A stretch of 64,000 nucleotides of DNA, from contig JAQNBH010000010.1 in NCBI GenBank assembly GCA_028752905.1, positions 15,602,347 to 15,666,346 of the forward strand. The letters are read 5' to 3'. Position 1 is the stretch's first letter, and the number at the start of each line of letters is the position of its first letter. The stretch comes from Cladorhizidae sp. MBARI D1340-BT2 (Eukaryota > Porifera > Demospongiae > Poecilosclerida > Cladorhizidae). The position numbers and the translations under genes are program-made. Under the pieces are notes generated by a model. That model had not been told where the DNA came from. It saw only the letters and a list, made by a program, of their open reading frames with translations, and did not search any database. Shown in pieces: positions 21,001 through 36,000 of this stretch.

Positions 21001-24000
21001 AGCCAGCCTTTTGCCTCTAAGCTGTGAATTAAAGACTTCCTTTGGGTAGAGCACATAAGAGATGTATAAGCTAGCCTTTTATCTCTGAACTGCTGAATCA
21101 ATCGGTGCCTTTAGATACAGCAGATCAAACCAGCATTTTGCCTCTGAACTGCTGAATCAAAGGGTAACTTTAGATAGACCACACAGAGACTTATTATATA
21201 ACAGCTCAATTTTTATCATATATTTCATAAGAAATTAAAAAAATACTCCCGGAAGGAAAAGATTTTGTAGAGAATGCGGAGGTGATAAATATTATTTTAG
21301 TATTATTATTTTAGTAAAACATAAAAACGATCATTAATTATGGTACTCTCTATTTCCAGTTGTTGTGAAGTCCCAGGATAAAGTGATGTGCCATAATGCT
21401 ACAGACTGTGGAGGAGATTTTGAAATAGAAAATTGTTGTGACAATCGCCTTGCTCTGTCTGGATTGTCATATAGTAACTCCACAACCATGGAATGCAATA
21501 ACTGCCCCTTGGGTAAGTTCAGCTGGTAGAGTGAATGAAGTGTACAAGTGTGGAAGAGTTGACTAATTCTCTGCTCACATCTAAATGTTTATGCTAATTC
21601 GAAAGTTAAGGAATATTTGTTTTGTTTAGCTAGGAAGTAGTCATTTGCTGTTACGCATTCATTAAGCCACATATTTCTATTTACAGTTGCACTGATTTTC
21701 TTAAAGATAATGTGTAAGAGTCATTTAAACAAGCAGTGAGAGTTTATAGTATCCTGGCAAATTTGTTACACATAATACTATAGAAATGCCAAAAAGGAGT
21801 GAGGGTAAGTGAACGAAACTGGAGTGTATATATACACAATCATTTTGGTTGGGTCTATGCATGAGCTTGCTACTTTAGCCAACTGCTACACACTGACACA
21901 CATCCTTTTCCCTACCATTATTTAACTCGTGTTCAACAGATTCAGGCACTGAAGAGATTGTGAACAAAGTTATAAACAAAACTAGCTAGTCCTCATTATC
22001 TACTTGTAGTTTGTTGGTTCCCAGTTCTTATTGGCTGTCACTTTGTTAAGCTCAATGAAAGGACAATGTGAATCTTCTTGTTGAAAGAAGTCCGAAATTA
22101 CTAGTGCTTCTCAGCTGCCACCTCTTCATGCTGTAGACTGAATGTTACCATCTCCACTGCCACTATTGCCACTGCAACACCACAGAACTTGAATGTTTGC
22201 CAATTATATCTCCACATGCATGATGTCAACACATGTTGTGAACAAAAATAGAGAACGAACATTTAAATCTAGCTCAAAGTATGTCAGATTGCATTGCATC
22301 ACATTGCATCACTTCACACTGCATTTGATGTTCACAATAATTTAATAAGAGATGCATCAAGTAGTGTTGCATGTTGCACGACCAGTACATGCATCATATT
22401 ATAAATGAACCCTAAGCCATTCAGAGTAAATGGGACAACACCATTTGAGGGTGATTCTATTGAAAACTATTTGAAGAAATTTCGTACCTGTACAATATAA
22501 ATCAGGATAAATATATAGCGTAATTACAAAGTATATTCATAACATATTTCAACAGCTCTCTGTCACTTAGTCTTATTCATTGAACTTGGGTCTGTAATCA
22601 AGGCTATTATCCCTTCCTCTAACAGAAGCTAGTTACAATAATGAAAGAACAAAGCTGGTAAACTTATACTAGTTTGCCTAGTGGAGTTAACTCGGAGTGA
22701 TTTGCATAGGTTATCAAGCTGATCAAAATCTACAGTCAAGAATTGAAATACAGTAAGAACTGCTCCAACCTAGTTTGCAGGGATTCAGTTGGGATAGGGC
22801 TTCACCTGTGGTAAGGCTTCCACTCATCAAAGCTTCAACTTTAAGGCTTCAGTTCTGGTTAGGCTTCAGTTGTCAAAGCTTCATTTGTGTTAGGGCTTCA
22901 TTTTTTCGATTTGTCTAGGCTTCAGCTGTCGTAAGGCTGCACTGACTTCAGCTGATAACCACTTCATAATCATTGCAGGTACTCTTCGATTCTGCATATA
23001 CACACACAATGATGCTTTTACCAAAACTAAACTGCATTTGTGTAGCCCTAGCAGTTATAAAATTGTGGGAATCCTGCAAATGAATGATGATCAGAAAACA
23101 CACTATTGCCAATTTCTAATGTATATTTTACAGGATAACTTATATTTAAAAAGTTTTGTAGCATTCTTACAAATTTTGAACAAAATACTCCATATAAAAA
23201 TCCACCCACATGTCCAAACATCACCAAGTCACATACTATACACCCTGTCTTGTTCCCATACTTAGTAGGTGCTTTCCATCCCACAGCTGAGTGAGTAATT
23301 ATTATTTATTCCCTTTGTAAAACTGCAGCCAATTATCACCATATAGCTCGCATTCCCAATATGCAATTTCATTCTCACATGCTGCAGTGGTTCCATATGA
23401 GTTTTGTGTTAGAAGTGTGGTTCTTTGTAGTGTGCTTCAATGGAATAGAGAGGACCTCTCACTGGATTTTTTATCTTCGTTTTTACACCTTTTCTGATGA
23501 TGATTCTGTTGAAATTTTGGATTGAAAATTGTCAAAGAGCAAGGCTGAGCCAAACACCATATAGTGGAACTTACAAGTTAAGACATAATAAGTATACACT
23601 CTAAACAGGACACAATCATGCTTGTATATTGGCAACTGTCACGTATAAAGTTAAGTGTTTGTTGGGTCTGTGCAAATGTCAGGCATTATATACACTATCT
23701 GCAAAACTTAAGCTAGAGAGCCATCCTTCTTCGGTATGTCCAGCTAATTTGCTCTGGAGATGAATGTCATGCTAATGATCAGAACAAACATGCCACACCC
23801 TCCAACTAATCACCAGAACAAACAAGCCAAACCATCCTATGCTTAGGTAACCTAGATGTGCCTAGTGTTTATTGAATTTTTTTACAATACGGTGCTCAAA
23901 TGCTATTAGACCAGTAGTTCTATCTCTAACAGCTGCTACTGGTCTAGGCTTGAACTCACAAAGCAAGCCTACTTATGAACATTAAAGCTTAGCTACATTT

Positions 24001-27000
24001 CACATAAGCTAGAGCAACCTTCTAGTATATATAGCAAGTACTGTAATGAGATTCTTAAAGAATAGTCGCACAAATTATAGGCCAAATGTAAATGGAGAGC
24101 ATGCTGTGAAAAGTAAAAGAAAGAATATGCATCGACCTGACATGGTTGAATGAAAGTGAATGCTGAGAATGTCACAAGATGGCTGCAATAGGACAGACAC
24201 CAGCAAAAGGGACAGGGGAATGAATTTTGTCAAAGCTCGTTTGAAAATTCCATTGTCAAAAGAATCATTACTAATGGCATTTCTCCAACCATTTTGCCTA
24301 TACTGTTTCAATCACTAACCCTTTGGAAAGCACCTGAACACTTTCAGAGACAGATATCCTCTATCCTAGTAGATTTGGAGGGAGCAGTGTGACTCGTTTA
24401 TGATGTACTGCTCTACAGCAGGAACCAACAATAGCATGCTGAAAGGCCAAAAGTAGTGCTACAGAGGCTACAGGATGCATGTCTTAACTTTAAGAAGGCA
24501 AAGTGTATTTTCTCAGTGAAGCAGATGAAGTTCCTTGGAAAGATTCTCTCAAATGAATGAGACCATGACAATTTTGCCACTGTGGTCAAGTTGAAAGAAC
24601 CCATGGCTGAACAAGTTTATGCCTCACCTAGCCTATACTACAAAACTGCTATGAGGTCTTCTTTCCAAGAAGAATTGAATGGAGTTTGGGACCAACACTG
24701 AAACAGACCTTGGTCAAGGTGAAGGAGGCACTAACAAACAGTCCTGTGCTAGCATAGTAGAATCCAAATCTCGAGAACATACTGTCTGCAGATGCCTCAT
24801 TCGGGCTGTCCACTGACAGAAGCAATGTAGTTGTGAGATGAAACCAGTTGCATATCTGTCCAGATCTATGACTCCAACTGAAAAAGCTATTCCCAGATAA
24901 AAAAAGAGGCTCTGGCCCTCACCTGGATATGTGAGAGATTCTCAGATTACCTGCCCTCCACATATACAAAGACAACAAGCTATTAGTACCACTGAAGAGC
25001 CAGAAGACATTGAATGAACTATCGGTCCAGTACAGTGATGGTTCCGAATGAGAATGATACATTTCTGTTTCACAATCATGTACTAGGACATTAGCTAGTC
25101 ACAGCAAATGGACTTTCGAGATCCCCACACCTCCAAGTAAAATTTCGAAGACCAGATACTTCAGGAAGAATCAGATCCCTACATATAATACACTTTGAAA
25201 AATCAACCTTAAGCGAAGAAGGTATTGGAGGAGATAACAAATCAGCAGCAGCAGAAGGACAGAGTGTGTAAGACCCTGCTTTGAGGACTGGCCAGATAAG
25301 AGCAGAATAGTTGCGGTTGTGAAGAAATATCATTGAATTGCAGCAGAGCTGTCAGTGCAAACTGAACTACTCCTAAGTGAAGTCACTTATCGATTCCAGA
25401 AGCATTCCAGTAGGAAGTTCTGAACTATTTTCATGAAGGACACTAGGGCATTCTCAAGTATATTATTTGGTAATACGTATGTCATAGTTTAATTAATGTT
25501 GGACTACTAAGAGAGTTAGATCACTGATCGGTGACTGTTAGCCTAATTTAGATCAAGTTAACCCAGACATAATGTCTTTTGGGAGAACAAAGGCTATAAG
25601 TATTGCTCTTGGCAAGCAACTAATAAAAGTTGGGGTCAATTCGGTTTATTCATTTGATAGATATATAAACCATCGATAAATATTTGATGTTACATATGTA
25701 CTTTAGGAGTCATGAAAATTCTAAAGTTCCTTATTACAATTTAAAATCTACTATTTTGGTCTTTGGCCCAAGTCGGGGCGAATAAAAAAAATAACTAGCA
25801 TACAGACAGACAATGAATCATGTGCATTTGTGAAAACATCACCAGTCAGTATATATGTCTTGTGTAGAATTAGTTTTTTAGGCACTCTATTGAATGCAAG
25901 GGTTCACTTGAAATGCCAGTAAACAAAAGTAATGAAGTTTGTGATTGCACAGTTCTATTAATTTGGCTTCAAAACTCCAAGGCTTAAACTTACAAAATAA
26001 AATAATCTAGTTTAAAGCACAGCTTATTACTGTGAAGATTATCAGTCAAGATCTTGGCTAAGTGAGATTTCTCACCTTACTTCTCTGACTCTAGCCATAG
26101 GTACTGACTAGGTGCTGCAGCTATGTATTGCATCTGTTAACAGTTAAGGCTTGGCCCCAATAAGTCAGGCCTGGATGAAAACTTACGTGGTGGTGGTAAT
26201 GTTGCTTACCAAATATCCAATAGAGGCAAGTATCTGAGAGAAGAGAACAAAGCATGTTTTTCTCAGTGTTATTTATATTTTTACTCCTACTTTACCTGTG
26301 CATAAATAGTTTCCTGAGGTTGTTGCTTACTGTTATTTTTCTGTAGTCTTTGGATTCTTTGAAACAACATACTCAGGCAAAGAACGTAGAGAAGCTCATT
26401 CAGTACTTGTTGGAACTATATCTGGACCAACTCCAAGTTCTGTCAATGTATCTGTGACACTGAATAGGATCACAGCTGGTAAGACTATAGTTCTCATAAA
26501 GATATACAGTATAATTTTACACTGATGTGACTAACTTAATTTCAATAGCATTACTTATATGAATGCCTGGCCTCATGTGATTAATTCACTAATGCCTTGA
26601 AGAAGACCAAATAATGTTAGCTCAAACATGGATGAATTATCTTTTTGAGCTGTTATAAAGAAAAGGGATTCATATTCTGGCAGGATTTTATATTTATTCT
26701 CTATAACTTGTTTATAGGTGAGGGTGACATAGCTCTGTCTACCACTAACTTGACTCTCTCTGCTGGTCGAGATCCATTACCTGTGTCATTCATGTTTATA
26801 AATGACTCGATTTCACAGGAAGTAGACGAGAGATTCTCTCTTACTCTTACACTTGCTGAAGAGATTGAAGGATATGAGCTCCATCTTGTTCTAAATGGAA
26901 CAATAATTGATGCTGACAGTGAGTTTGCATTTTAGCTACAGAGGAAATGATTTTCTCTACAAAGTGAAGTTTATGTTTACCAAGAAAGTTATGTTATAGC

Positions 27001-30000
27001 TTTTAATCTGGCTAATTTAGCAAGATTTTGCAACTAGTTGCTACTGTTACCAGCTAGAAAACCACTAGCTAGCTTTTTATATACCTAGCACACAACTTGT
27101 TTAAAAATGTTGTCCTACTTTCTGATTTCCCTGTATGCATTAGAAGATACTTACCTAAGGGAGAGAATGTTCTGCCGGGCTCCATGGGCTTCTTTTCATC
27201 CACAATTGTTTACTAGAAGCTAAAGAGCCGGCAATTCAATTAATCATCAAATAGAAGATCTAACAATCAGACGTTGTTGCTTATATGGGGGGGGGGGGGG
27301 GGGGGGGGGGGGATTCAGATCAAGCACATAATTGTTATCTGTTTTATAGTCTTTCCTGGTTCACAATATATGATGTACTCTTGTGGGAAGATGTAATAGA
27401 ATGCAATGTTATGTTCCTCTGCCATCAGATTGTGAACTCAAACTGGTTTGAATACTAAATTTACCATAATTTTTACAGGATAGCATTGATCTATTCTTTT
27501 TTCTTTTCCAATGAAATAGTTGTAGTTTTCAAACTGTCTAAGAAGGAGTACAGTGAAGATGAGGGCAATGCAACAATGCTAGTGAAAATCACCAAGGAAC
27601 AGAATGTGTGGCTAGCTAATCCAGTCACCTTCAGGATATTCCCACTGACTATTGATGATGCAATTAGTAGATCACTCAATATTCCTGTTGAAAGATGTAC
27701 CCTAGAGATAAATATTGATTCTCCAGTTCAAGCAAGTAAGATAATATATATTGTTATTGAGAATTTTGCTAAATATGTATGGATATGTTATAAATTATTG
27801 TTAATATATAATAATGGTCTTATTTTCTCATATTACACTCAGAAGGTTCTACTCTTATTTCGATTGGTCATCGATATTAATCAGTCAGAAATGACAATTT
27901 TCTCATTTCCCTTCGGTATTTATTTATAATTTCAGATGCAGAAGACTTCAATACCTCTACCTTTACTGTGGACTTTCCGGCTGATGAAGGTTTAAATATA
28001 CTCACTGATGTTGATGCCTTTATTGCTGTTGTGGATGATGACATTAATGAGAATGAAGAACAGATGTTTATTGTTTTCTTGGAGGTAGTTAATTCCACTG
28101 ATATTTCCTTAGTAGATAACACACAGCGTAACCTCAGTATTTGCAAAATCACTGACAACGACCGTAAGTAATGTATAATTTTCTGTATTTGTGTTCGCAT
28201 GTTATTGAACAGCTTTTAGCTTAAATTAAGAGCTTTCCTTGACCAATCTTAACCATTACATATACTCACAATTTTTTTCTATTGTTTATATCTATTAAAA
28301 ATATCATTAAATCCTGTCAATATTAAACTGCAAAAAGTATAACGAATGTTTTGCATAAGTTGTGCCAACATAAAGTGAAGTAATAACATATGTGACAATC
28401 CCTTGTAGAAATCAAATCAAGACCATTGTGCATGAATGGAGATCTTAATGTTTCCTCAGGAACTTTAACCCTGCATAGTTGGGTAACTTGTTATTCCTAA
28501 GCACTAAAGGTAAGTACCACACAACCCCAGACATTTATGGTATTGAGTTTTGTGAGCCATCTTTTTTCTCTACTTATAATAGTAAACTATAGTGTTTCCA
28601 AGGTAGCTAAGTTCAGGCTAATTTCTAGGAAGAAATCCATATCTTATTGACCATCATTTTGGATGCCACTCATTAAAAAAAAATGTGGTAATTACTTTAC
28701 AATAACCTTCTCAATAATAAACATGAAATGAATGTTTTGACTAGATGCTCTAGCCTCCATCAGGAATAATAACTCTCTTACAATGACCTTCTCAGTAAAA
28801 ATTTGAATTTTACTCTCTCTTATGTTTCGACTATAATTATAGATGCTACAGCCTTTATCTGATGCTAAGACTCCCATGAGCTTGTTATATAGCTATTTAC
28901 CAAATGATACAAACTGCTGGTTTCATGCAACCATGTGTAAAAATTAGATTTTACACAGAAATAGAATTATATAAAATTAAAATAAATCGATAATAATAAT
29001 AACAACAACAACAGTAACAACAACAATAATGACAACAATAAAAACAACAATAACAACAACAATAAAACAACAATAACAAGATCAATAATAATAGAAATGA
29101 CAATAATAACAACAACAAAAACAAGAACAACAATTATAATAATAATAATGATAACAAAAATTACAAAAATAATAGCAACAATAATAGCAACAATAATACC
29201 AACAATAATACCAACAATAATAGCAAGAATAATAGCAACAATAATAGCAACAACAATAGCAACAAAAATAGCAACAGAATAGCAATAATAATAGTAATAA
29301 GAATAGCAACAATAATAGAAACAATGATAATAACAATAACAGCAACAATAACACCAACAATAAGTGCAACAATAACAACAACAATAACAACAAAGACAAA
29401 ATAACACAAACAAAACAAAAAATTGCCACAACAACAACAATAACAAAAACAATGACAACAACAATAACAGCAACAATAACAACAAAGACAAAATAACACA
29501 AACAAAACCAAAAAATTGCCACAATAACAACAACAACAATAACAAAAACAATGACAACAACAATAACAGCAACAATTACAACAAGAATGGTAATAATTGT
29601 TGAACCTTCTGTCCACATCATTCTAACAATACCTAGATTTTGACAAGCGCTATGTAGGTCACATTTATCAATACCAAATTGTACCAGATAGCTTGTGGCA
29701 TGCATAACAATCCTTGACACATGGGCTAGCTCTAGGATAAAACCATGTAAAATATTTATATGATGCACTCCTGTAGAAATCAAATATTTATCAACGTGGT
29801 CACTATACCTGCAATAATTAAAGCCTCATGAATTTTAGACATTTTTCCCCTAAATACCATTACTTCAGACAATAATGCTATTGAGCATGTGCATTGGATT
29901 AGCTTTTGTGTATGTCTTGTCAGATCTCTATTATGTTTTGGTCTCAATAGCTTAATACTATTACATACAATATTTAATTCAGGGCTGAGTGAATCCAGTC

Positions 30001-33000
30001 ATTGTGGAGAAGTACAGAACCTATCAGAGAGCCAACACATGCAGTCATTTGTAGTGTTGTCTCTTCTTTCTCCTCTCAGTTTAAAAAAAGTCTATCTAGA
30101 TCCAACACTCAATGGAGTTATAACTGTTATTTGAACAAAACCTCACTGTTGAGGACTATATAACAGATATCCAAATGAATTTTGCTTTGTGAATCTTTCT
30201 TTTGACTGCTAGCTGCTCAAATAAGGGACCCCAAATCTTCTCAGCTGACCACTTACTTCTGCATTTTATAATTTCTCTCAAGTAGGAGTATTCACAGCTG
30301 GCTGCCAATTTTCTGAAAGTATTATTACTACCGCGATATTTCTCAGCAGGATATTCTGATCTTGTGGGACAGGCTAGAGATGTAGGTACATATTCCATGG
30401 AAGAAGTTGAAGATGGAATATAGTCTGAATAGGTATATACCAGATTATATGACTGGAAACCTCAGCATATAACCAGACATTTTTTGCATATAAGTGGCAG
30501 TTAAACAAACGGAGAGTGTAGACAGGAGGTTGCTAATATTGAACCTCATTATGAGCTAACTACTGTTTGCCAAGAACAAGTTAATTGTTTTGTCTGAAGG
30601 TTTACAGAAACATCAATGAAATGCCTTGAGCCTAGTGCACACATGCAGGGGTCTCAAGTCCTGGTGAAAATGTAGAGATGCTACAACAGCTGGAAAGAAA
30701 CTGCAAATCTGCAATGCTACATGAAGTCAACTTAGCAGGAAGCACTTACCTTGGACAAACCCATGAACTGCCAACCCACACATGTTGGCTATTCTTTTGG
30801 CATGATAAACTTCGTAGAAACAGGGTTTAATATGAAGGACATCCACTATTTCGCATAGCAGTAACTTAATATCTATTATCCCATAAATTCTTCTATTTAA
30901 GCAGATGCAGAGATATTTAAATTTTGCCTCATTTGCAATATAAGAATATGGAGAAGTAATTATGGATTTTTCGGAATTGCATATCATCACAAAAACTTAA
31001 AACCTTCTGAAACAGTTCTGAAGCATGTCAAAATGGAGAAGTCCTTCATGCCTTCCAGGTCTTCTTGTAACAGACAATCTGATTAAATCTTTATAGAGGT
31101 ATTATATAGTTGAAGCTCAAATAGTGAAACATTGCTATTAACTTTATACGATATAATTGTGTAGACCTATATTTAAAAAAGTCCTTCTATTGCAGCTGTT
31201 GTCATTGGGTTTAAAGAATCGAGTTACACTTTTAATGAGCTGGATGAGGTGACATTGGTGCAATTGACTTTAGTGAAGGAAGATAATCGTAAATCTGAGC
31301 AAACATTTCGAGTTGCAATTATTACTCAGGGTAGCAACTCTCCAGGTTTTGTCACACTTCAAGCTGATGTCAAGGCTCCAAATCGATCACTTTTGTTTCC
31401 TTCAACATCAGAACAAATCCATTATACTTTTTCCATACAACCTGATCAATCTCGTGAAGGAGCTGAAGCATTTTTTGCAATGTCATCACCAAGTGAAGGC
31501 TCCATTACTTACAGGATACCAGATGATTCATCTAGAGTTTACCAATTCACAGCAATTATCATAAATGATAACATCTGTAAGGAATTTTGTTGATATGGTT
31601 TACTGACAATGTAATAGATAACTACTCTGGTGTATTTAACATAAACACCATCACTATATTCTTTCCATAGTTGATGATGTCGAACTTGGATTTGAGAGCA
31701 TACAGTATTCTGTAGATGAGTCTACAATGTTGAGATTATGTGTACAAGTTACTAATCATTCACAGCTATTTGATTTTAATGCATATCTGGATTTGTTAAT
31801 AACACTAACAACTGGAAGTGCAGGTAATAATATTTATTTGAACAGCCAATAGGTCATTGTCATATTAATCTACAGAGGCCACTATTAATTGCACCTCACA
31901 ATATATCTGTTGAAATGACATTGTTAACTCTTTAGGGATGATGGCAGATATATTCATGTATGAAATCGTCATGTTCACCATGGATAGTGGATATATCTGT
32001 ATAAAAATGCAACTTGGTAACCATTGCCAAAATAGAGCTCACACAGAAAATCAAACTCTAGCTGTTAGCTAGTGATGCCGACTTACTCTACATCAAAACA
32101 CTGGAGTTGCTGAAATGACAGGCTTTGCAGTGGTACAGACCAAAAATACAAAGCCAAAATATGAGAACCCATATAGCTAATCTGGAACAAGCAATTGATT
32201 CAATATTGCAAATGAAATGTCTAATCTGCCCACTCACTAAAAGCCACTCTGGGGGTGCATGGTCTAAATGCTAGCAAGCTAGATATTCAAAAATAGTATT
32301 CGTATGCTTTACCATTGATATGGCTATCCATCATATCAACAGATCTTGCCTGATAGTATTGAAGAAGGCAAACTTGATATTGTCATGTGACATTAAAAAG
32401 AAATTAGGTGCACCTGTTCATTACATTATTATAATTATAATTGCAAGTTAAGATATAATAATTAAAAGAACCTTGATATTTACACTTGCATATAATTATT
32501 ATGTAAGTCGACCACATAATCATAATTTTCTTCTTCTTTGTACTTCAGATATGGACGACTTTGACAACAATATCACTTATAAACTTCAATTCGATGCATT
32601 TAATATCTTTTTTGAGGAGCCGCCTATATGTATTTTGATAGACATAATTAATGATGATGTCGTTGAAAATACTGAGTCGTTTACTTCCTCCATATCTGTC
32701 CTATCTAAGAGCCAAATCAGATCCGTTTTTATTTCACCAAACGTTACCGTGATCAAGATTCTGGATGATGATGGTATGTAACTAATTTCTATATACTACA
32801 GATAATTTCACTATACTACTTTGTATGCCTAAAATATCGAGGATGGTATCTAATAATTGTTAACCGCTCTTTTCAAAATAGCAGCTACATTTAAAAATAT
32901 TAAAAACCCAAAGATCTGCCTCGGCTAAACTCACTTTAGAAACTTCTTAGCAGTCTCACGGTGGATTCAGCAGCTCAACTGTGTTTAAAAATCACACCTT

Positions 33001-36000
33001 GAATCCATTACTAAGTTAGTAAACCAGCAGACTTAAAATTAGATTGAAACTGTAGAATCTGTCTTCGATATTAATTTTGTATATTTTTTCCACAATTCAC
33101 AACCCCCATAACTTGAATTTCATTTAAATTTAATTTCAAACGATTCCAAATTTCCCAATAAGCATAGATTTCTACTGTTTCTCATGTCAGTAAACCCAAA
33201 AATGGGTCATATTTCTAGACAACACAATTATACTCCTGCATGTGTTTGCATGTGCTATATTGAGGCTAGCTGAGTAGATTCTGAAGTTACATATCATTGC
33301 TTGCACAAAGAATTGTCAGTTGTTTAAATTAAAACCATACTATTTTGAGAAAATAAAATTTAAGAATATCTCAAGTCTTCTGTTTTGAGACATGTACAAA
33401 ATCAGAAAGGATGTTATCATGCATAATGGAGTGCTGGAGGTGCTTGTGCATTAACCTCAAAGTAATTGTGATTGACCATTAACTGTAGAGTGAAAATTGT
33501 TGATCTCCACACAAGCACCTTCTCAATGTAATTGTGAATGACCATTGGCTGTATAGCTAGTGAAACTGTTTGACTCCTGCAAGCAAGCCCCTCAAAGTAA
33601 TTGTGATCAACCATTAACTGTATAGTGAAACTCCTGCAAGCCCCGCCTCATTAACTATATAGCGAAGACTGTTGACTTCTGCATGCCAGTGTTCATAATA
33701 TGCTGCCATTTGATTGCAAAATGACACTGTACAAGTATTTCAAAGCACACACAGCACCATTACAAGTTGAAGGGGAAATATCTGAAACTGATTGTTCTGT
33801 GAGTGAGACAGTGAGGATGTAATATCTTGTGTTTGTGACAGTGATCAGCTTCATCATCCTGGATCTAAACAACCTAGAGTGGAATCTGATATATTGCAGA
33901 GATATAGCAAGTCATATTGATGATTTAGATAATGGTGATTTTGCTATGTAGACAAGTATGAGTTGTGGACCAATCACTTAAGACCTGGCATAAATTACAC
34001 ATTTTCAAAGATTGCTCTTTCAACCACAGTGGTTAAGTTTGTGCCCTTGGCTAGTGTATAGCCAGCAGGTAGTTTTATCACTGTTGTGCTTTGTTTGCTG
34101 CTCAGTAGGGTATCATAGCTCAGAGTCTGGCCTTTTGGTTGTCAACTTGATAAGGTATGGCTGATGGGTTGCTATGAACAGGGTCATGTTTAAATCAATT
34201 GTAAACACAATTACTTTGTGTGGACAACAAAACATTCCCCTGGAGAGGCCCTACAATTCTGGTACTGATATAGAATAGCAAACATCGATAAAATGTCTTG
34301 TTTTGCTAAAATTCAGAGTTTAAGCTGGGGATAAAGTCCCAGAGGAATATCTTGCCAATGCTGCAATAAATGCAACCTATACATCAGCTGATATTCAGAA
34401 TTACCACCTGTGTGTATGTTTTCCATGCATACCACAATAGAAGGATAATGTGATTGGAAGATGTTGAGAGTGTCGGCATATGTCTTTTAATGTATGAACT
34501 GCGGTGACCCTGGTTGTGTATCATTAATGGACTTTTCCAGAATGTACTGAATGAGCAGCAAAATACATAAAAACTCGACCTAGACTACCCATCTTGTTAC
34601 AAATAGTTGATACTGCCAATAACTTCACCACTGCTACAGTGTGATGTGCAATGATGATATAGTGCTATAGAGTATTGAGATATGCAATACCTGTAGCTCC
34701 CTTTGTGCTACCACACATGCTTGTTGCGTGGTATCATATGTTTGACCTCGAGACTTTGTAATATCTAAATTGTAATCTCTCAAGAACCCTAAAATTTTCT
34801 CAGCTTAGCAGCACTGGTTACATCATTGTCATATTTAACGAATGTGAGGAAGTCTTCCCTCAAAGGTTTCATCAGGATGAACAAACTTAATGACAAGACT
34901 CATCTATTAGCCAAATCACTAACCTCATATCTATTGTTGCATACTCAAGAGTCATATTCTGAATGCTCTCCAAGAATGCTAATAATATTTGACTAATGAA
35001 TGGTCTGCAGATTCGATAATTGATGCTAGAACACTTTTGCTGGTTGCAGCAATAGGTGAGATTTGCAATGTGACGACGACTTTCATGGATATTAGGAAAA
35101 ACATAGATACACACATCACTCTCAATGGTTCAATACTACTGAGAAACTGTGTCAGAGTAATGGTATACAGCCATCCTTGCCTAGCCTTTGTGGCCATCAG
35201 CATCACAGAGACAATATTTCTGCCAATTCCTCAAGTGAATATTACTGTTATAGTATCTGTATTCCTCTTGTTGACCACTTGATTTCAGAACTAGATGACA
35301 GCTTTAGCATTCATAATCAAAGAGTTTTACAGGATATGTACTTAGTACATCCATAATGGTTACTATAAGTGCTGAAGAGTGCAGTACTAAACTTAAAAAA
35401 TCACTGAATTTTATTAAGTTGACTTCAATACCCGCCAATATTCAGAGTCAGTTGCACTGTTGGCTTATGAAATGACAGGAACAGAAGACTTCTTATGGGC
35501 TATCTTGCTTACCTGTGACAATTTCAGCTGCTTTTGTAATGTTAGTTCAACATTTTCAAACATCAAAGTATTGCTGTCTATTTTATGCACATTGCCTGTG
35601 ATAGCTGTTCTTCATTCTTTTAGTTGAATTAAAACTTCTCTTTGTAAAACCAATGGGTAATAATCGACTCAATGTTATTCCACATCACTATTAACATTCA
35701 ATCAGTCATTGACAAATTTTCTCAGCACCATCCCAGGCAAATTCAAAATTAATGATAAAACATTCTTGCTGATTAACTAAAGCTGTCTGCTAACTCATCT
35801 CATCGTCATTATAATTATGAGATTGTCATAGTAATGATGAGAATGTAAATTACAAGTTATTGAGAAAGTCATTGTAAAAGCCTTAAATATTGGACTATTT
35901 TGACTTCACAAGGATTACTTACAACTGTATTGGAGAGACACTTCTGCAATATATGCATCTTGGTTTGGTGGATTTTCTGGAGATCTTTGTAAAAACTTGA

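Larger units (their letters stand above)
28164..31195. other. Intron 6
   Basis: No coding sequence seen. Contains two adjacent MITE copies (about 28697-28865) and a 600-bp AAC/AAT tract (28991-29583). Confidence 0.6.

Noticed and set aside
21343..21381. Alternative start ATG at about 21341 just upstream of exon 2
   Set aside because: It reaches a stop (TAA) in frame within about 14 codons, so it cannot start the receptor.
22790..22955. Telomere-like TTAGGGCTTCA words
   Set aside because: Only one unit contains TTAGGG; the tract is a degenerate GGCTTCA minisatellite, not telomeric.
28951..29783. Leu/Val/Ile/Cys-rich minus-strand frames up to 233 codons
   Set aside because: Products of the AAC/AAT trinucleotide tract; three frames are open at once, as expected for a low-complexity repeat.
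32090..32400. Possible retroelement fragment in intron 8
   Set aside because: A few residues suggest a pol-like segment, but no RT or integrase motif could be confirmed.
34989..35282. 97-codon + strand frame in intron 9
   Set aside because: No Calx-beta pattern, no module-like splice sites, no similarity recognised.
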